Positions 4,965 through 6,743 of a stretch of 6,743 bases of DNA are shown here, one piece after another. How positions within the stretch are numbered: position 1 is the stretch's first letter; each line of letters opens with the position of its first letter. The position numbers were made by a program, and so were the translations under genes. The DNA comes from Prevotellaceae bacterium (lineage in GTDB: Bacteria > Bacteroidota > Bacteroidia > Bacteroidales > Paludibacteraceae): NCBI GenBank assembly GCA_031270565.1, contig JAISXJ010000048.1, forward strand, positions 1 to 6,743. Direction: 5' to 3'. The notes under the pieces are model-generated. The model searched no databases. It was not told the DNA's origin and saw nothing but the letters and a program-made list of their open reading frames with translations.

Positions 4965-6626
4965 ATGAGTTATATACAGGATTTTTTTACAACACAGAGC
5001 ATTGCATCCACAATACTGTATTTGTGTTTAACGGCTTTTACCGGCGTAGCGCTGGGAAAGTTAGGAATAAAAGGCATTAAGCCGGGAGTTGCCGGAGTAT
5101 TATTTAGCGGTATTTTTATTGCACATTGCGGAGCGCCTATCGACGAACATGTTCTTCATTTTATCCGCGATTTCGGACTGATTTTGTTTGTTTACAGTAT
5201 TGGACTCAGTATGGGACCGCGATTTTTTTCTTCGTTTAAGAAAGACGGACTTTTGCTAAATCTTTTTGCTATTGGCATCGTTTTAAGCGGATTTGCCATA
5301 GCCTGTTTACTTCATTATTTCACCGATTTGTCGCCTGCCGTTATTATCGGGATTTTGAGTGGCGCCGTAACCAATACGCCCAGTCTTGGCGCCGCTCAAC
5401 AGACATTCGCAGAACAGGGCGTGGATGCAGCGATGATTTCAGAGACCGGCATGGCTTATGCCGTTGCCTATCCGCTTGGAATAGTAGGAATTATCGTTGC
5501 CATTTTGTTAATACGTCTGATTTTCAGAATTAATGTCAATTCGGAAGTCAAAAATTACACCGAAACTCTGGGCGGCAACGAAACAATCCTGCAAAGCGTG
5601 AGAATAACGGTTGAAAATCAGGGACTGTTCAATAAAACCATTGAGTATGTAAAACATATTATGGACAAGGAGCTGGCAATCTCGCGGATTATACGCAACG
5701 GCGAAAATATTGTTGCCACAGATGACGAAATCATTCGGCAAGGCGATATTATCTGTGGCGTTTCAGCCCAAAACATGATAGAAATAGTTGAGGTTAAAAT
5801 AGGAAAGGTTAAAGTGGTGGAAAATCCTGAAGATATTTCAGGTCTTCTGGGGATGATAAACATACTGTTGACCAACAAAAAACTGGCTGGTAAAACAATC
5901 GAGCAAATCGGTATTTACCGGCGTTATCCTGCCAATGTTACCCGGATATTCCGGTCGGGCATGAAAATTTTGCCGACGCTGGAAACAACGCTGGAACTTG
6001 GCGATACTATCCGTGTCGTTGGAAAAAAGGAAATTTTGGATGAGGTAAAAAAAGAACTCGGCAATTCCGTAAACGAACTTGCCAAACCGAATATTATTTC
6101 GATATTTCTGGGCATTTTCACTGGTATTATACTGGGCAGTATTCCGATTTTTATACCCGGTCTTCCTGCTCCCGCCAAACTCGGACTTGCCGGTGGTCCG
6201 CTGCTGATTGCTATCATTCTTGGATACAAGGGCAGAATTGGCAAAATGAGTTTTTACATGACGCCCGGAGCCAACCTTTTTATGCGGGAACTTGGTATTA
6301 TACTTTTTCTTTCATGCGTCGGGTTACTCTCGGGCGCAAAGTTTGTGGAGACAATACTGAACGGCGGATGGCAATGGATGCTCTATGGCGTTGCAATCAC
6401 TGTGACGCCGATTCTGATAGCCGGAATCATTGCCCGAATATTGAAAGTAAACTATCTAAAAATATGTGGTTTCATATCCGGCTCTATGACCGACCCCCCT
6501 GCGTTAGAGTTTGCAAACAGCATTGCGCCGGTACAGGCACAGGCAGCAGCTTATGCTACGGTATATCCGCTTACAATGTTTTTAAGGGTGCTGTTAGCGC
6601 AATTGCTGGCGCTGATATTGATATAA
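4965..6626 (+). CDS. AspT/YidE/YbjL-family transporter with two TrkA_C domains
   Basis: This 553-residue inner-membrane protein starts MSYIQDFFTTQSIA. It shows the full family layout: a first Asp-Al_Ex membrane domain (about 12-190), a cytosolic region with two TrkA_C/RCK_C domains (about 206-285 and 299-367), and a second Asp-Al_Ex membrane domain (about 375-553). The two membrane halves are internally related: GAVTNTPSLGAA (133-144) in the first matches GSMTDPPALEFA (506-517) in the second, and each is followed by an alternating small-residue segment ending in TG/YAxAYPL or YATVYPL. The length equals that of E. coli YidE as I recall it. Family members include the AspT aspartate:alanine exchanger; the substrate here is not predictable, and the TrkA_C pair suggests control by a cytosolic ligand. 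It starts 58 bp after the KilA-N reading-frame stop. No terminator of its own is visible before the inverted-repeat element. Confidence 0.93.
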   Translation: MSYIQDFFTTQSIASTILYLCLTAFTGVALGKLGIKGIKPGVAGVLFSGIFIAHCGAPIDEHVLHFIRDFGLILFVYSIGLSMGPRFFSSFKKDGLLLNLFAIGIVLSGFAIACLLHYFTDLSPAVIIGILSGAVTNTPSLGAAQQTFAEQGVDAAMISETGMAYAVAYPLGIVGIIVAILLIRLIFRINVNSEVKNYTETLGGNETILQSVRITVENQGLFNKTIEYVKHIMDKELAISRIIRNGENIVATDDEIIRQGDIICGVSAQNMIEIVEVKIGKVKVVENPEDISGLLGMINILLTNKKLAGKTIEQIGIYRRYPANVTRIFRSGMKILPTLETTLELGDTIRVVGKKEILDEVKKELGNSVNELAKPNIISIFLGIFTGIILGSIPIFIPGLPAPAKLGLAGGPLLIAIILGYKGRIGKMSFYMTPGANLFMRELGIILFLSCVGLLSGAKFVETILNGGWQWMLYGVAITVTPILIAGIIARILKVNYLKICGFISGSMTDPPALEFANSIAPVQAQAAAYATVYPLTMFLRVLLAQLLALILI

Positions 6627-6743
6627 GGGAACTTCTAAAAATTGCTTTTTCTGCGTTACGCTCTTTCGGTAAAATGCTCATTTACGTTAGTAAACTCCGC
6701 TTTTACCTCAATCGCAAGCCTTGAAAAATCTAATTTTTAGAAG
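6627..6743. mobile_element. MITE-like inverted-repeat element, cut by window end
   Basis: CTTCTAAAAATT at 6632-6643 has its exact reverse complement, AATTTTTAGAAG, at 6732-6743, the last base of the window. Similarity continues inward imperfectly (GCTTTTTC against AGATTTTTC). The interior is symmetric too: TGCG/CGCA (6652-6655 with 6713-6716), GGTAAAA/TTTTACC (6668-6674 with 6701-6707) and TTTAC/GTAAA around GTTA (6681-6694). The element would be about 112 bp, or about 122 bp if GGGAA before the left repeat is matched by TTCCC beyond the window. It has no credible ORF. The left end abuts the transporter's stop codon directly. A MITE mobilised by a transposase elsewhere is the best reading; a long hairpin terminator is the alternative. 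Confidence 0.65.

Noticed and set aside
5508..6244. Reverse-strand ORFs opposite the transporter
   Set aside because: They are antisense shadows of a well-supported membrane protein gene.
6314..6724. 136-residue + strand ORF at the right end
   Set aside because: It overlaps the transporter in another frame and runs into the inverted-repeat element; it has no recognisable domain.

Overview
The window looks like chromosomal DNA from a member of the Bacteroidota, probably Bacteroidales. I infer this from three things. Start codons lack strong Shine-Dalgarno sequences and sit in AT-rich leaders. Matches to the Bacteroidota -7 promoter element (TAnnTTTG) lie 43-48 bases before two of the genes. 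The protein families are also typical: a secreted protein with a VTIGG...AILDLNS-type N-terminus and a formylglycine-generating-enzyme-like domain, a Bacteroidota-style SerC, and a YidE/AspT-type transporter. All genes are on the + strand. No rRNA, tRNA, CRISPR array or complete insertion sequence is visible.

Layout. Bases 1-128 hold a 21-bp-period direct repeat and no convincing gene. An unassigned 221-residue protein (129-794) follows. Next is about 265 bp of non-coding DNA dense in secondary structure: one long imperfect hairpin (805-882), then four consecutive perfect hairpins with 3-nt loops (897-996). A secreted FGE-sulfatase-domain protein (1060-2478) comes next and ends at a strong intrinsic terminator. 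serC (2678-3751), for serine and pyridoxal-phosphate biosynthesis, has its own promoter-like element and terminator. A second promoter-like element precedes a GrpB-family protein (3997-4584). One base later begins a KilA-N domain gene that appears broken by a one-base frameshift (4586 to about 4938). A 553-residue AspT/YidE-type transporter with two TrkA_C domains (4965-6626) ends the coding region. One base at most separates its stop codon from the left end of what looks like a small inverted-repeat element (MITE-like), which the window cuts off at 6743.

The genes do not form one pathway. serC is a housekeeping enzyme. The grpB, kilA-N remnant and transporter genes could share a transcript (gaps of 1 and 26-58 bp), but no functional link is apparent. 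The accessory character comes from the palindromic hairpin array, the frameshifted KilA-N gene with a terminator-like palindrome inside it, the FGE-like protein that lacks the catalytic cysteines of true FGE, and the MITE-like element. I do not see a complete undescribed multi-gene system. The hairpin array and the MITE-like element are the most worthwhile leads.
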